Positions 1-5,970 of a DNA stretch of 9,044 nt are shown here, in pieces. Where the stretch lies: positions 1-9,044 of the forward strand of contig CAJXAU010000040.1 in the NCBI GenBank assembly GCA_913050205.1, given 5' to 3'. Position numbers and translations under genes: made by a program. The notes under the pieces are model-generated. The model was not told where the DNA came from, made no database searches, and was given only the letters and a program-made list of their open reading frames with translations. Within the stretch, counting starts at the first letter, position 1. Every line of letters begins with the position of its first letter. This DNA comes from an uncultured Verrucomicrobiota bacterium (GTDB lineage Bacteria > Verrucomicrobiota > Verrucomicrobiia > Limisphaerales > UBA1096).

Positions 1-1
1 G

Positions 2-805
2 AACGACGAGTTATGGAACCAACGCGCGGCGGTCGTCATGGGTTACGATGAACGGGAATTGGAACGGCTCCATAACCGTCTGGACGAACGGGTCGAGGAC
101 TACGCGCTGCAAGGATTGTTCGCCACCGAGACCCTGCCCAAGGCCGGCCCCCACAACCCGGATTCCTCAGCGTTTGATGCCTCAATCGAAGAGATTCTGC
201 ACATCATCACCTCCATCGGGTACGCCGAGGTATACCCCGATGTGTTCGGTGAGCGGCGAGGCTCCGAACTTGCCGACGCAATGGATGTTGCCCGCGGTGG
301 GTACTTCCGAACCGTTCCGCGCCGCTACCCGTCTGGAGCGTGGTACTCGTACGACGACCGCACCTGCGACTACGGTTGCCAGGTGACCGAGTACATTTAC
401 TGGGCGCTTACCAGTCTGCTCGATGGTCAGGATTTCCGTAACCGAGGCCGGGACATCCACCACGAATGGAAACTCAACACGCCGGAAAAACTACGTGCCA
501 AGGACAAGGCGGTCGTCGAGATTCTCACCAACCCGAAGTACAAACTGCCAACGCGACTGCCAGACGGCAAATATCGGCAAACCATCAAGCGCCCCGCCGT
601 GAAACTAAACGCCGTGCCCTCAGTCGACAGCATCATCATCAAGACAAAACTCCCGCTCGGGAAAACCGCCGACCTTGAGAAGAGCACAGACCTTCAGAGC
701 TGGGTCATGGCCCGGCGCATCGATAGCCACAACGGAACCATCAACCTGACCCTCGATTTCCAGCCGGCACGGGTGCAATTCTTCCGCCTGCGTATCGACG
801 ATTAG
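2..805 (+). CDS. Unrecognised, probably exported protein, 3' part only (5' end outside the window)
   Basis: The frame is open from base 2 with no stop, so the ATG at 38 (255 codons to the stop) is probably internal and the gene begins upstream. At least 267 residues are visible. I do not recognise a catalytic family. Numbered from the Met at 38, a segment rich in acidic residues holds EEILHIITSIGY near residue 50, and a WYSYDD-x-TCDYGCQ stretch near 103-115 has two cysteines three apart. The last 55 residues contain LEKSTDLQSW and end in FFRLRIDD. That pattern matches the small beta-rich C-terminal module I know from many secreted verrucomicrobial proteins, so export is inferred; the signal peptide would lie outside the window. 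The H near EEILH could be part of a metal site, but no full HExxH motif is present. The tatD-like gene follows after 11 bp on the same strand. Confidence 0.7.
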   Translation, partial: NDELWNQRAAVVMGYDERELERLHNRLDERVEDYALQGLFATETLPKAGPHNPDSSAFDASIEEILHIITSIGYAEVYPDVFGERRGSELADAMDVARGGYFRTVPRRYPSGAWYSYDDRTCDYGCQVTEYIYWALTSLLDGQDFRNRGRDIHHEWKLNTPEKLRAKDKAVVEILTNPKYKLPTRLPDGKYRQTIKRPAVKLNAVPSVDSIIIKTKLPLGKTADLEKSTDLQSWVMARRIDSHNGTINLTLDFQPARVQFFRLRIDD

Positions 806-816
806 GCGTCCAAACG

Positions 817-1599
817 ATGCGGTTGTTCGACGCCCACAATCATCTACACGATCAACGACTGCCAAGCGACGCCGCTGCGTTGCTGGCAGACTGCAAAAAA
901 GTTGGGCTCGAAAAAATGGTTGTCAATGGAACCAACGAGTCCGACTGGGATAACGTGGCGAATCTGGCACAAAACCATCCGCAGATCGTTCCCAGTTTTG
1001 GGCTGCACCCTTGGTTTGTGCCCGACCGTTCACCGGATTGGCAGCAACGCCTCCGGCATTATCTCGGCGCTTGGCCAACGGCGGTCGGTGAGATCGGCCT
1101 CGATCGCTGGAAGCCGGGCCTCCCCTACGATGAACAGGAAGAGGTGTTTCTTGCCCAGTTGCAACTCGCCGCCGAACGCAATCTCCCAACGAGCATTCAC
1201 TGCCTCAAAACATGGGGACGGTTACTCGAGTTGCTCAGTGAAAACAAGACACCCGATCGCGGCTTCCTCCTTCACAGTTACGGCGGACCAGCGGAGATGA
1301 TCCAGCCGTTGGCCAAGCGCGGTGGCTACTTTGGGTTCCCTGGCTATTTTGCCCATGAACGGAAAAAGCGGCAGTGTGAAATCTTCCGGCAGGTTCCTGC
1401 TGAGCGGCTGCTGATCGAGACCGATGCTCCGGATCAGTCGCTGCCGGGGGAACGCGTCACTCATCCGCTTGGCCAAGGGCTGAATCACCCGGCCAACATC
1501 GCTGCCGTGTACGAAGCCGCAGCCGAGTCGCTTGGCCAGGCGCCCGAGTCATTCGCCGCGCAGGTGGAGGAAAATTTTCTGCGTCTGTTTGCCCCATGA
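817..1599 (+). CDS. tatD: TatD-family metal-dependent hydrolase (putative deoxyribonuclease)
   Basis: This 260-residue protein has the usual TatD length and the full set of TatD amidohydrolase landmarks: D-A-H-N-H at residues 5-9 (metal ligands), F-G-L-H-P at 61-65, G-E-I-G-L-D at 91-96 (E92 bridging the metals), S-I-H-C at 126-129 (H128), L-H-S-Y-G-G at 152-157 (H153) and L-I-E-T-D-A-P at 199-205 (D203). The family is a TIM-barrel, two-metal phosphodiesterase; characterised members are 3'-5' DNA exonucleases, but the substrate here is not shown. The ATG at 817 places D-x-H-x-H at the very N-terminus, as the family requires. Three exact and one variant copy of the TTGGCCAA palindrome lie inside the gene and encode A-W-P, L-A-K-R and L-G-Q peptides. 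It converges on recG with one base between the stops. The symbol denotes the family, not a proven orthologue. Confidence 0.9.
   Translation: MRLFDAHNHLHDQRLPSDAAALLADCKKVGLEKMVVNGTNESDWDNVANLAQNHPQIVPSFGLHPWFVPDRSPDWQQRLRHYLGAWPTAVGEIGLDRWKPGLPYDEQEEVFLAQLQLAAERNLPTSIHCLKTWGRLLELLSENKTPDRGFLLHSYGGPAEMIQPLAKRGGYFGFPGYFAHERKKRQCEIFRQVPAERLLIETDAPDQSLPGERVTHPLGQGLNHPANIAAVYEAAAESLGQAPESFAAQVEENFLRLFAP
1070..1540. repeat. Four palindrome copies (TTGGCCAA family) inside the tatD-like gene
   Basis: Exact TTGGCCAA cores lie at 1071-1078, 1309-1316 and 1469-1476, and a one-mismatch copy (TTGGCCAG) lies at 1532-1539. Three of the four are preceded by GC, giving the longer form GCTTGGCCA. They are read in different phases: A-W-P at residues 85-87, L-A-K-R at 165-168, L-G-Q at 218-220 and 239-241. 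Most lie between the conserved metal-ligand motifs rather than in them. Confidence 0.8.
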
Positions 1600-1600
1600 A

Positions 1601-3598
1601 TCAACCGTTCCTTGCGACGAGTTCGCGGGCTTTTTGAATCAATCGCCAGTCCTCGATTAGATTGCCAAACTTGAAATCCGGCAGGCCGCTCTGCGCTTGA
1701 CCCAGCAGTTCTCCGGGGCCGCGCTGGCGCAAATCCTCCTCGGCCAATTCAAAACCATCACTGCTCTTTTCCATCACGGTCAACCGATGTTGCCCCTCGT
1801 CGGTGGCATCGTCGGCTACAAGAATACAGTACGACTCGTGCGAACCTCGGCCGATGCGCCCGCGGAGTTGGTGTAACTGAGCCAGACCGAACCGGTCGGC
1901 GTTCTCGATCAACATGACCGTGGCGTTGGGAATGTCCACCCCCACCTCGATCACGCTGGTGGAGAGTAACGCCTTGATTTCGCCCGACAAAAAACCGTCG
2001 ATCACAGCCTCCTTTTGGTCGGATTTTAATCGGCCATGCATCAGACCCACCGCATGTGGGGCGAGTTGCTCCCGGACGGATTCAAACTCTCGATTGACCG
2101 CCTTGAGATTCCCGCTGCCCTGATCATCCACACGCGGGTAAACAATGTATGCCTGACGTCCCTCCACGATTTTTTCGCGGATAAATCCCCATACCTTGGG
2201 CAGGCTTTCAGGGGTGCGAATGAACGTCCTCACGCGTCCCCGACCGGGGGGCAATTCGTCGATCACGGAGCAATCGAGATCCCCGTAAACGGTCAGCCCC
2301 AGTGTTCTCGGGATCGGCGTGGCAGTCATCACCAGCACGTGCGGATAGCGTCCTTTTTTCACGAGTTTCTTTCGCTGTTCCACGCCGAATTTATGCTGCT
2401 CGTCGATGATCGCGAGACCGATGTTTTCAATTGCAAACCCTTCTTCCACCAAAGCATGCGTCCCGACAACCACCGGCGGCAGCACCTCGTCATTCATGCC
2501 GAGTTCGCGCTGGTCGGGGTCGATTTCGCCCATCGTTTTTTTGCTGCCGGTGTGCAGGTGCACCGTGATACCGAGCGGCCCAAACCAGTTGCCAAAAACA
2601 CGGTAATGCTGCTCCGCGAGAATCTCGGTCGGCGCGAGCACCACCACACTGAAACCGCTCTCAATCGCCCGCACCGCAGCGCAGGCAGCCACCGCTGTTT
2701 TCCCAGAACCCACATCGCCCTGCAGCAAGCGCCGCATCGGGAAGGCCCCGGCCATGTCTCGCGAGACATCCTCCCATGCCCGCTGCTGTGCCCCGGTCAG
2801 CGTAAAGCCCAACCCGGCAAGAAACGGCGTCACCAGCCGATCATCACCCGCACAGTCCAACGCCTTGATCGTCGATCGAAACCGTTTTCGTTTCTCCTGA
2901 ATTCGGCATTGGAATCGGATGAACTCCTCCAACGCAAGGCGTTCCCTCGCCAACTCCGTCTGCTCAAGATCTTCTGGAAAATGCACCGCCCTAAACGCCT
3001 CCGGGAGCGGGAGCCAGTAGCCGTCATCGTCCTTCAGCCACTCGCCGTGCTTGTCGGCCACCTGTTCTGCGTACGATTCCACGGCGCGCCACATGACACC
3101 CCGCAGCCACCGTTGCTTGATGCCCTCGGTCAGACGGTACACCGGCACAACGCGCTTGAGATGAATAAACTCCTCCCCCTCCTCCGCCACCTCGGCCTCG
3201 GGGTGATCCATCGAGCGTGGCCTCTCGGAGGTGAGCTTGCCGTGCACATGGACTGTGTCTCCGGTTTTGTAATAGCGGTTCATGTACGGCATGTTCCACC
3301 AGCGGCAGTGCAGTCGCGCGGTGCCATCGTCGATGATGAATTCAAACAAACTGCGGCCGCCCCGCATCCGTTTGACTCCGGACACAACAACCGGGGCGGC
3401 CACGGTGGCGACATCGCCCTTGGCCAATGTTTTGATTTCGTGCGGCTTGTTCCGGTCCTCGTAACGCTTGGGCCCATGCCAAAGCAGATCGCCTATCGTG
3501 TGGATGCCCAACTTGGCCAAGCGCGACACCCGTTCGCTGCCCACACCACCCAGCGTGGCGACAGGTTGATCGATGGGAACTGGCGGCGACTCGGACAC
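1601..3598 (-). CDS. recG: ATP-dependent DNA helicase RecG
   Basis: RecG is a superfamily 2 helicase that regresses stalled replication forks and remodels branched DNA. The protein, 665 residues from the chosen start, shows the N-terminal TLGGVG...RLAKLGIHT...RYEDR segment, an OB-fold wedge domain (approximately 50-150), Walker A QGDVGSGKT near 291-300, the DEQH box near 397, TATPIPRT near 424, and motif VI QLRGRIGRG near 577-586, followed by the RGPGELLG-x-x-Q-S-G translocation region. The frame stays open to an ATG at 3829, but that would add 77 residues without RecG similarity and run into the divergent gene. The GTG at 3598 puts about 11 residues before P-V-A-T-L-G-G-V-G, close to the E. 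coli start. The C-terminus stops soon after the translocation motif and lacks roughly 20-30 residues found in E. coli RecG. It converges with tatD with one base between stops. Confidence 0.95.
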   Translation of the reverse strand: MSESPPVPIDQPVATLGGVGSERVSRLAKLGIHTIGDLLWHGPKRYEDRNKPHEIKTLAKGDVATVAAPVVVSGVKRMRGGRSLFEFIIDDGTARLHCRWWNMPYMNRYYKTGDTVHVHGKLTSERPRSMDHPEAEVAEEGEEFIHLKRVVPVYRLTEGIKQRWLRGVMWRAVESYAEQVADKHGEWLKDDDGYWLPLPEAFRAVHFPEDLEQTELARERLALEEFIRFQCRIQEKRKRFRSTIKALDCAGDDRLVTPFLAGLGFTLTGAQQRAWEDVSRDMAGAFPMRRLLQGDVGSGKTAVAACAAVRAIESGFSVVVLAPTEILAEQHYRVFGNWFGPLGITVHLHTGSKKTMGEIDPDQRELGMNDEVLPPVVVGTHALVEEGFAIENIGLAIIDEQHKFGVEQRKKLVKKGRYPHVLVMTATPIPRTLGLTVYGDLDCSVIDELPPGRGRVRTFIRTPESLPKVWGFIREKIVEGRQAYIVYPRVDDQGSGNLKAVNREFESVREQLAPHAVGLMHGRLKSDQKEAVIDGFLSGEIKALLSTSVIEVGVDIPNATVMLIENADRFGLAQLHQLRGRIGRGSHESYCILVADDATDEGQHRLTVMEKSSDGFELAEEDLRQRGPGELLGQAQSGLPDFKFGNLIEDWRLIQKARELVARNG
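3419..3521. repeat. Two palindrome copies in the N-terminal coding part of recG
   Basis: Cores at 3420-3427 and 3513-3520. Read on the minus strand they encode T-L-A-K-G-D and S-R-L-A-K-L-G. The second falls where E. coli RecG also has L-A-K, so this copy may be partly explained by protein conservation. No exact copy is present in recG between 1601 and 3419, which includes the whole motor domain. Confidence 0.75.
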
Positions 3599-3605
3599 TG
3601 CCGCA

Positions 3606-3634
3606 AGCCTACCGGGAACGCTGCGCTTGGCCAA
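3606..3634 (-). promoter_or_regulatory. Weak candidate promoter for recG using a palindrome half as -35
   Basis: On the minus strand TTGGCC (3634-3629) from the palindrome is followed after 17 bases by TAGGCT (3611-3606), only three of six matches to TATAAT, ending seven bases before the GTG at 3598. The spacing agrees with the ispF arrangement, but the -10 box is poor. Confidence 0.2.
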
Positions 3635-3669
3635 GCCATGCCGGTTTGCCTTCCGCTTGGCCAAGCGGA
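3625..3669. repeat. Two palindromes in the recG/202-residue-protein divergent intergenic region
   Basis: A 12-bp perfect palindrome GCTTGGCCAAGC at 3625-3636 and an 18-bp perfect palindrome TCCGCTTGGCCAAGCGGA at 3652-3669, with centres 30 bp apart (about three helical turns). The latter is the longest copy in the window. They occupy the space between the recG GTG (3598) and the ATG at 3689. Confidence 0.85.
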
Positions 3670-3673
3670 GCCG

Positions 3674-3679
3674 TACAAT
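3674..3679 (+). promoter_or_regulatory. Candidate -10 box for the 202-residue protein gene
   Basis: TACAAT (five of six matches to TATAAT) ends nine bases before the ATG at 3689 and lies just after the 18-bp palindrome. No convincing -35 box is at the right distance. It supports the 3689 start over the upstream in-frame ATG at 3638. Confidence 0.3.
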
Positions 3680-3688
3680 GTGGCACCG

Positions 3689-4297
3689 ATGACTCGCGAC
3701 GATCCCAGAATCGATCACCTCTGGAAGGAGTACACCGAAGTGTTTATGGCAATGGACGACCTGACACTTGCCCGGTGGATGGCCCAGACGCTTGGCCAAT
3801 TTGCCAAACGAGCCTGGCGACTCTCCCACCCTCTGGTGTTGACCTACGAGTTAGCCGCCAAAGCCGCGCACGAACGGCAAATCTGGCTCAAGGGCATGGG
3901 CATCGTGCCTGCAGATTACATCGCCGCCGAATGCTGCCGCGCGCCGTTGTTTCCCGTACTCTCGCGGGATGTGGCGGAAATTGGACTCGTCTGTAAGCAT
4001 TGTAGTGAAGCCTGCGTCCAACCGGAGGATCTCCCGGTGGAGATGAAATCCTCACTAGTTCAGTGGGCGAAACAGTACGAAAAAGTGCACGCCGTGGCCC
4101 ACTGGGAGGAGGACGGAAAACGACTCCCTCACGACTATGAAAAACAACTCGAAGCCGCCGCGATCAAGGCGGAAAAATATCTGCGCGAGAACGGCGACAA
4201 ACTCGCGCAGGAGTTGCTGGATTATTACCCGGCGGTGGCGTGGGAGGATCAGGACGAATGCCTCTCGGTGCGCCCCGAGGACTTGTGCTCGTACTAG
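3689..4297 (+). CDS. Unrecognised 202-residue protein with a zinc-ribbon-like cysteine cluster
   Basis: I do not recognise the family. The protein is soluble, with no signal peptide or membrane segment. It has a helical N-terminal part rich in Trp and Leu (1-75), then a cysteine cluster: C82-C83, C102-x-x-C105 and C109, inside ECCRAPLFP ... VCKHCSEAC. Two CC/CxxC knuckles about 20 residues apart suggest a structural zinc ribbon. The C-terminal half (120-180) is charged and probably helical. The ATG at 3689 is chosen because TACAAT lies 10 nt upstream; an in-frame ATG at 3638 would add 17 residues encoded by palindrome DNA. The frame is open far upstream (to 2036), but that part is antisense to recG. 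The gene diverges from recG and converges on the small gene ending at 4304, with both stops inside a 12-bp inverted repeat. Confidence 0.7.
   Translation: MTRDDPRIDHLWKEYTEVFMAMDDLTLARWMAQTLGQFAKRAWRLSHPLVLTYELAAKAAHERQIWLKGMGIVPADYIAAECCRAPLFPVLSRDVAEIGLVCKHCSEACVQPEDLPVEMKSSLVQWAKQYEKVHAVAHWEEDGKRLPHDYEKQLEAAAIKAEKYLRENGDKLAQELLDYYPAVAWEDQDECLSVRPEDLCSY
3791..3800. repeat. Palindrome copy near the start of the 202-residue protein gene
   Basis: Core TTGGCCAA at 3792-3799, preceded by C and followed by T, encoding L-G-Q at residues 35-37. It is the only exact copy in this gene. Confidence 0.7.
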
Positions 4298-4306
4298 CCC
4301 CGGCTA
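4295..4306. repeat. 12-bp inverted repeat holding the stop codons of two convergent genes
   Basis: TAGCCCCGGCTA has perfectly matching 5-base arms around two central C bases. Its first three bases are the TAG stop of the plus-strand gene and its last three, read on the minus strand, are the TAG stop of the small ispF-linked gene. No T-run follows on either side, so it is not a standard intrinsic terminator, although a short hairpin could form in either transcript. Confidence 0.5.
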
Positions 4307-4582
4307 AACCTGATCCTTCTGATCCGGAAACTTCTCCTTGATCGTCCGCACGAGTCGCTGTTCGTCGGCCGGCTCCATTTTCCGACGGGGAATCCGGCGG
4401 CGCACCCCATCCAATAATTCCAACCAATCCTCAAGTTCCGGGTCGGGGTAGGTCTCCCACTTTTCAAAACGCCGTTCGCGTTGAAAAAACTTCCATACAC
4501 CCCGCTCGTTCCGGGCGTAATACTCCATCCGCTCGCCATACTCACCGCGACGTTTCCAGCTGATCTCGCCCTTCGCTCCCAT
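4304..4582 (-). CDS. Small charged protein of unknown function, downstream of ispF
   Basis: This is a 92-residue, highly charged protein without a signal peptide, membrane segment or cysteines. It opens with a basic, aromatic stretch (WKRRGEYGERMEYYARNERG), continues with W-K-F-F-Q-R-E-R-R and an acidic DPELEDWLELL helix, and ends in basic residues and a Lys/Asp-rich tail. I cannot assign a family. Similar short Arg/Trp-rich proteins occur as conserved hypotheticals in this group, but that is recollection rather than proof. The ATG at 4582 lies two bases after the ispF stop, so the two genes are almost certainly co-transcribed and possibly translationally coupled. It is the last gene of the rlmB-ispF cluster. 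Confidence 0.7.
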   Translation of the reverse strand: MGAKGEISWKRRGEYGERMEYYARNERGVWKFFQRERRFEKWETYPDPELEDWLELLDGVRRRIPRRKMEPADEQRLVRTIKEKFPDQKDQV

Positions 4583-4584
4583 GG

Positions 4585-5064
4585 TTATTGCGGGAGATTC
4601 ACCGCCGCCACGGCCATGGCGGCCATACCCTCTTCGCGGCCAAGAAAACCGAGCAACTCGTTGGTCGTCGCCTTGACGCCAATCTGATCCGGCGAAATAT
4701 AAAGTGCCTGCGCGATGGCGATTTTCATCGCCGGCACATGGGGAAGGATTTTCGGTGCCTCGGCGATCAACGTGGCATCAATGTTCACGATTGCCCCGCC
4801 AACGTTGCCCACCAACTCCGTGGCTTTCTCGAGAAAGATCCGGCTGGGGGCGTTTTTCCACTGAGGATCGCTGGGGGGAAAGTAACTGCCTATATCGCCT
4901 TCACCAATCGCCCCGAGCACGGCGTCACAGATTGCGTGCATCAACACGTCGGCATCCGAGTGACCGTCCAGCCCCTTGGAATGCTCAATCTCCACCCCCC
5001 CAAGCCAAAGCGGTCGCCCCTCGACAAGGCGATGTACATCGTAACCAATTCCGGTATGAACCAC
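4585..5064 (-). CDS. ispF: 2-C-methyl-D-erythritol 2,4-cyclodiphosphate synthase
   Basis: IspF converts CDP-methylerythritol 2-phosphate to methylerythritol cyclodiphosphate and CMP in the non-mevalonate isoprenoid pathway; it is a cytoplasmic homotrimer with zinc at the active site. The 159-residue length is normal. Zinc ligands D9 and H11 are seen in G-Y-D-V-H and H43 in V-L-M-H; the signature D-G-H-S-D-A-D spans 33-39, and a KATTNELLGFLGREEG segment near 131-146 matches the conserved C-terminal region. The start is a GTG, fixed by the position of GYDVH relative to other family members (E. coli has D8, H10, H42). The gene begins 17 bp after the rlmB-like gene and ends two bases before the next gene. 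A perfect TATAAT on this strand ends six bases before the GTG. Confidence 0.96.
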   Translation of the reverse strand: MVHTGIGYDVHRLVEGRPLWLGGVEIEHSKGLDGHSDADVLMHAICDAVLGAIGEGDIGSYFPPSDPQWKNAPSRIFLEKATELVGNVGGAIVNIDATLIAEAPKILPHVPAMKIAIAQALYISPDQIGVKATTNELLGFLGREEGMAAMAVAAVNLPQ

Positions 5065-5070
5065 GGCCGA

Positions 5071-5098
5071 ATTATAGTGAGTTAGCTAGACTGGCCAA
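5071..5098 (-). promoter_or_regulatory. Candidate promoter for ispF, near-leaderless
   Basis: On the minus strand, TATAAT (5076-5071) matches the -10 consensus perfectly. Sixteen bases upstream is TTGGCC (5098-5093), four of six matches to TTGACA, contributed by a degenerate palindrome at the end of rlmB. Only six bases separate the -10 box from the ispF GTG at 5064, so transcription would begin at or next to the start codon. Read-through from rlmB is also likely. Confidence 0.45.
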
Positions 5099-5813
5099 GG
5101 GCGAACATTGCGATACCGGCGGCAACCGAAGCGTTGAGTGAATTTACCCGGCCCTGCTGCTGGATGCCGATCACGTCTTCCGCCATGTTCAGAATGAATT
5201 GTCCCACCGAGCGATCCTCCCCGCCGATGACAAGCAGCAGCTTGTCATGTTTCGCTGCTGCCACCTCCTGCAGCGTTGACTTGCCAGCCATGTCCAGTGC
5301 CGCAATTCGATATCCAGCCTCGGCAGCCTTGCGCGCGTATCCGTTGGCAGAGTCGTTGCGGCAGATTTTCATGAATTCCGTTGCCCCGGTGCTGACTTTG
5401 ACAACGGATGGGTACACCTCCGGCACACCCTTTTTCGGCAGGCAAACCGAGGTGAATCCAAACACCTCCGCGCTGCGCAGGATGGCCCCTACGTTGTGAG
5501 GGTCCTCGACATTGTCGAGCAGCAGCATCCGCGGCACGCCCAGCAACTCGGCGAAATCCACATACGGATAGAGCGACGTCTTGAGGACCACACCTTGATG
5601 ATCCCGACTGCCAGAGAGTTGCATCAACCGCCCCTTGTCTGTCCATTCGATCTCCACCTCTGTGCGCTCGAGCAGGCCGACCAGTTTTTTTACACGCGAG
5701 TTGGAGCGCATCCCCTCGTTCAAGTGGGCGGCGAACACGCGGCGTTTTCCCGCGCGCAACACCTCAAACGCGGGGTTCAATCCATACAGAAACTCTCGAC
5801 TCGCCTTGGCCAT
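5082..5813 (-). CDS. rlmB: TrmH/SpoU-family 23S rRNA 2'-O-ribose methyltransferase (RlmB-like)
   Basis: SPOUT-class enzymes of this type transfer a methyl group from S-adenosylmethionine to a ribose 2'-OH; RlmB acts on G2251 of E. coli 23S rRNA. From the ATG at 5813 the protein has 243 residues, the RlmB length. An N-terminal substrate-binding domain starts with REFLYGLNPAFEVL. SpoU motif 1 is D100-N-V-E-D-P-H-N-V-G with R113, motif 2 is V-I-G-G-E-D-R-S-V-G at 195-204, and motif 3 is I217-Q-Q-Q-G-R-V-N-S-L-N-A-S, where the usual I-P has become I-Q. The frame extends upstream to 6116, but that part is antisense to the divergent flavoprotein gene and lacks similarity. The start codon itself lies in a degenerate palindrome (ATGGCCAAGG), and the last codons encode A-L-G-Q-S-S from another degenerate copy. 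The exact rRNA target is inferred. Confidence 0.88.
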   Translation of the reverse strand: MAKASREFLYGLNPAFEVLRAGKRRVFAAHLNEGMRSNSRVKKLVGLLERTEVEIEWTDKGRLMQLSGSRDHQGVVLKTSLYPYVDFAELLGVPRMLLLDNVEDPHNVGAILRSAEVFGFTSVCLPKKGVPEVYPSVVKVSTGATEFMKICRNDSANGYARKAAEAGYRIAALDMAGKSTLQEVAAAKHDKLLLVIGGEDRSVGQFILNMAEDVIGIQQQGRVNSLNASVAAGIAMFALGQSS

Positions 5814-5858
5814 CGACGCGCAGCAACGTACGGCAGCGCCGGAGCGAAACCAAGTCGC

Positions 5859-5970
5859 TTGGCCACTTTTGACTTTTGAGCCGGGGCGATTCGTTTTTGA
5901 CTTGGCCAAGCGAATGAGTGACGACGAACTCCAGACCCTACTCGGTGGCGTATGGCAGCGCTTGGCCAAG
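5859..5970. repeat. Palindrome copies in and beside the rlmB/flavoprotein divergent intergenic region
   Basis: A one-mismatch copy TTGGCCAC at 5859-5866, an exact CTTGGCCAAG at 5901-5910 ending four bases before the flavoprotein ATG, and an exact CTTGGCCAAG at 5961-5970 within its coding sequence (L-A-K). A further degenerate copy at 5806-5813 contains the rlmB start codon, so both divergent starts are bordered by copies, much as at the recG intergenic region. Confidence 0.8.

Noticed and set aside
3625..3669. Palindrome pair as an intrinsic terminator
   Set aside because: The palindromes have no loop and no adjacent T-run, lie between divergent genes rather than at gene ends, and copies also occur inside coding sequence.
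2036..3688. Very long open frame on the plus strand antisense to recG, continuous with the 202-residue gene
   Set aside because: The recG strand carries every helicase motif; the antisense translation is His/Arg/Pro-rich with no recognisable domain and is a GC-rich shadow. Only the part from 3689 looks like protein.
3599..3829. N-terminal 77-residue extension of the recG frame from the ATG at 3829
   Set aside because: It overlaps the divergent gene, contains L-A-K-R peptides from intergenic palindromes and has no counterpart in RecG; the GTG at 3598 fits the family start.
5635..5913. N-terminal extension of the flavoprotein frame
   Set aside because: It is antisense to rlmB and the translation has no flavoprotein features; the ATG at 5914 gives a coherent protein.
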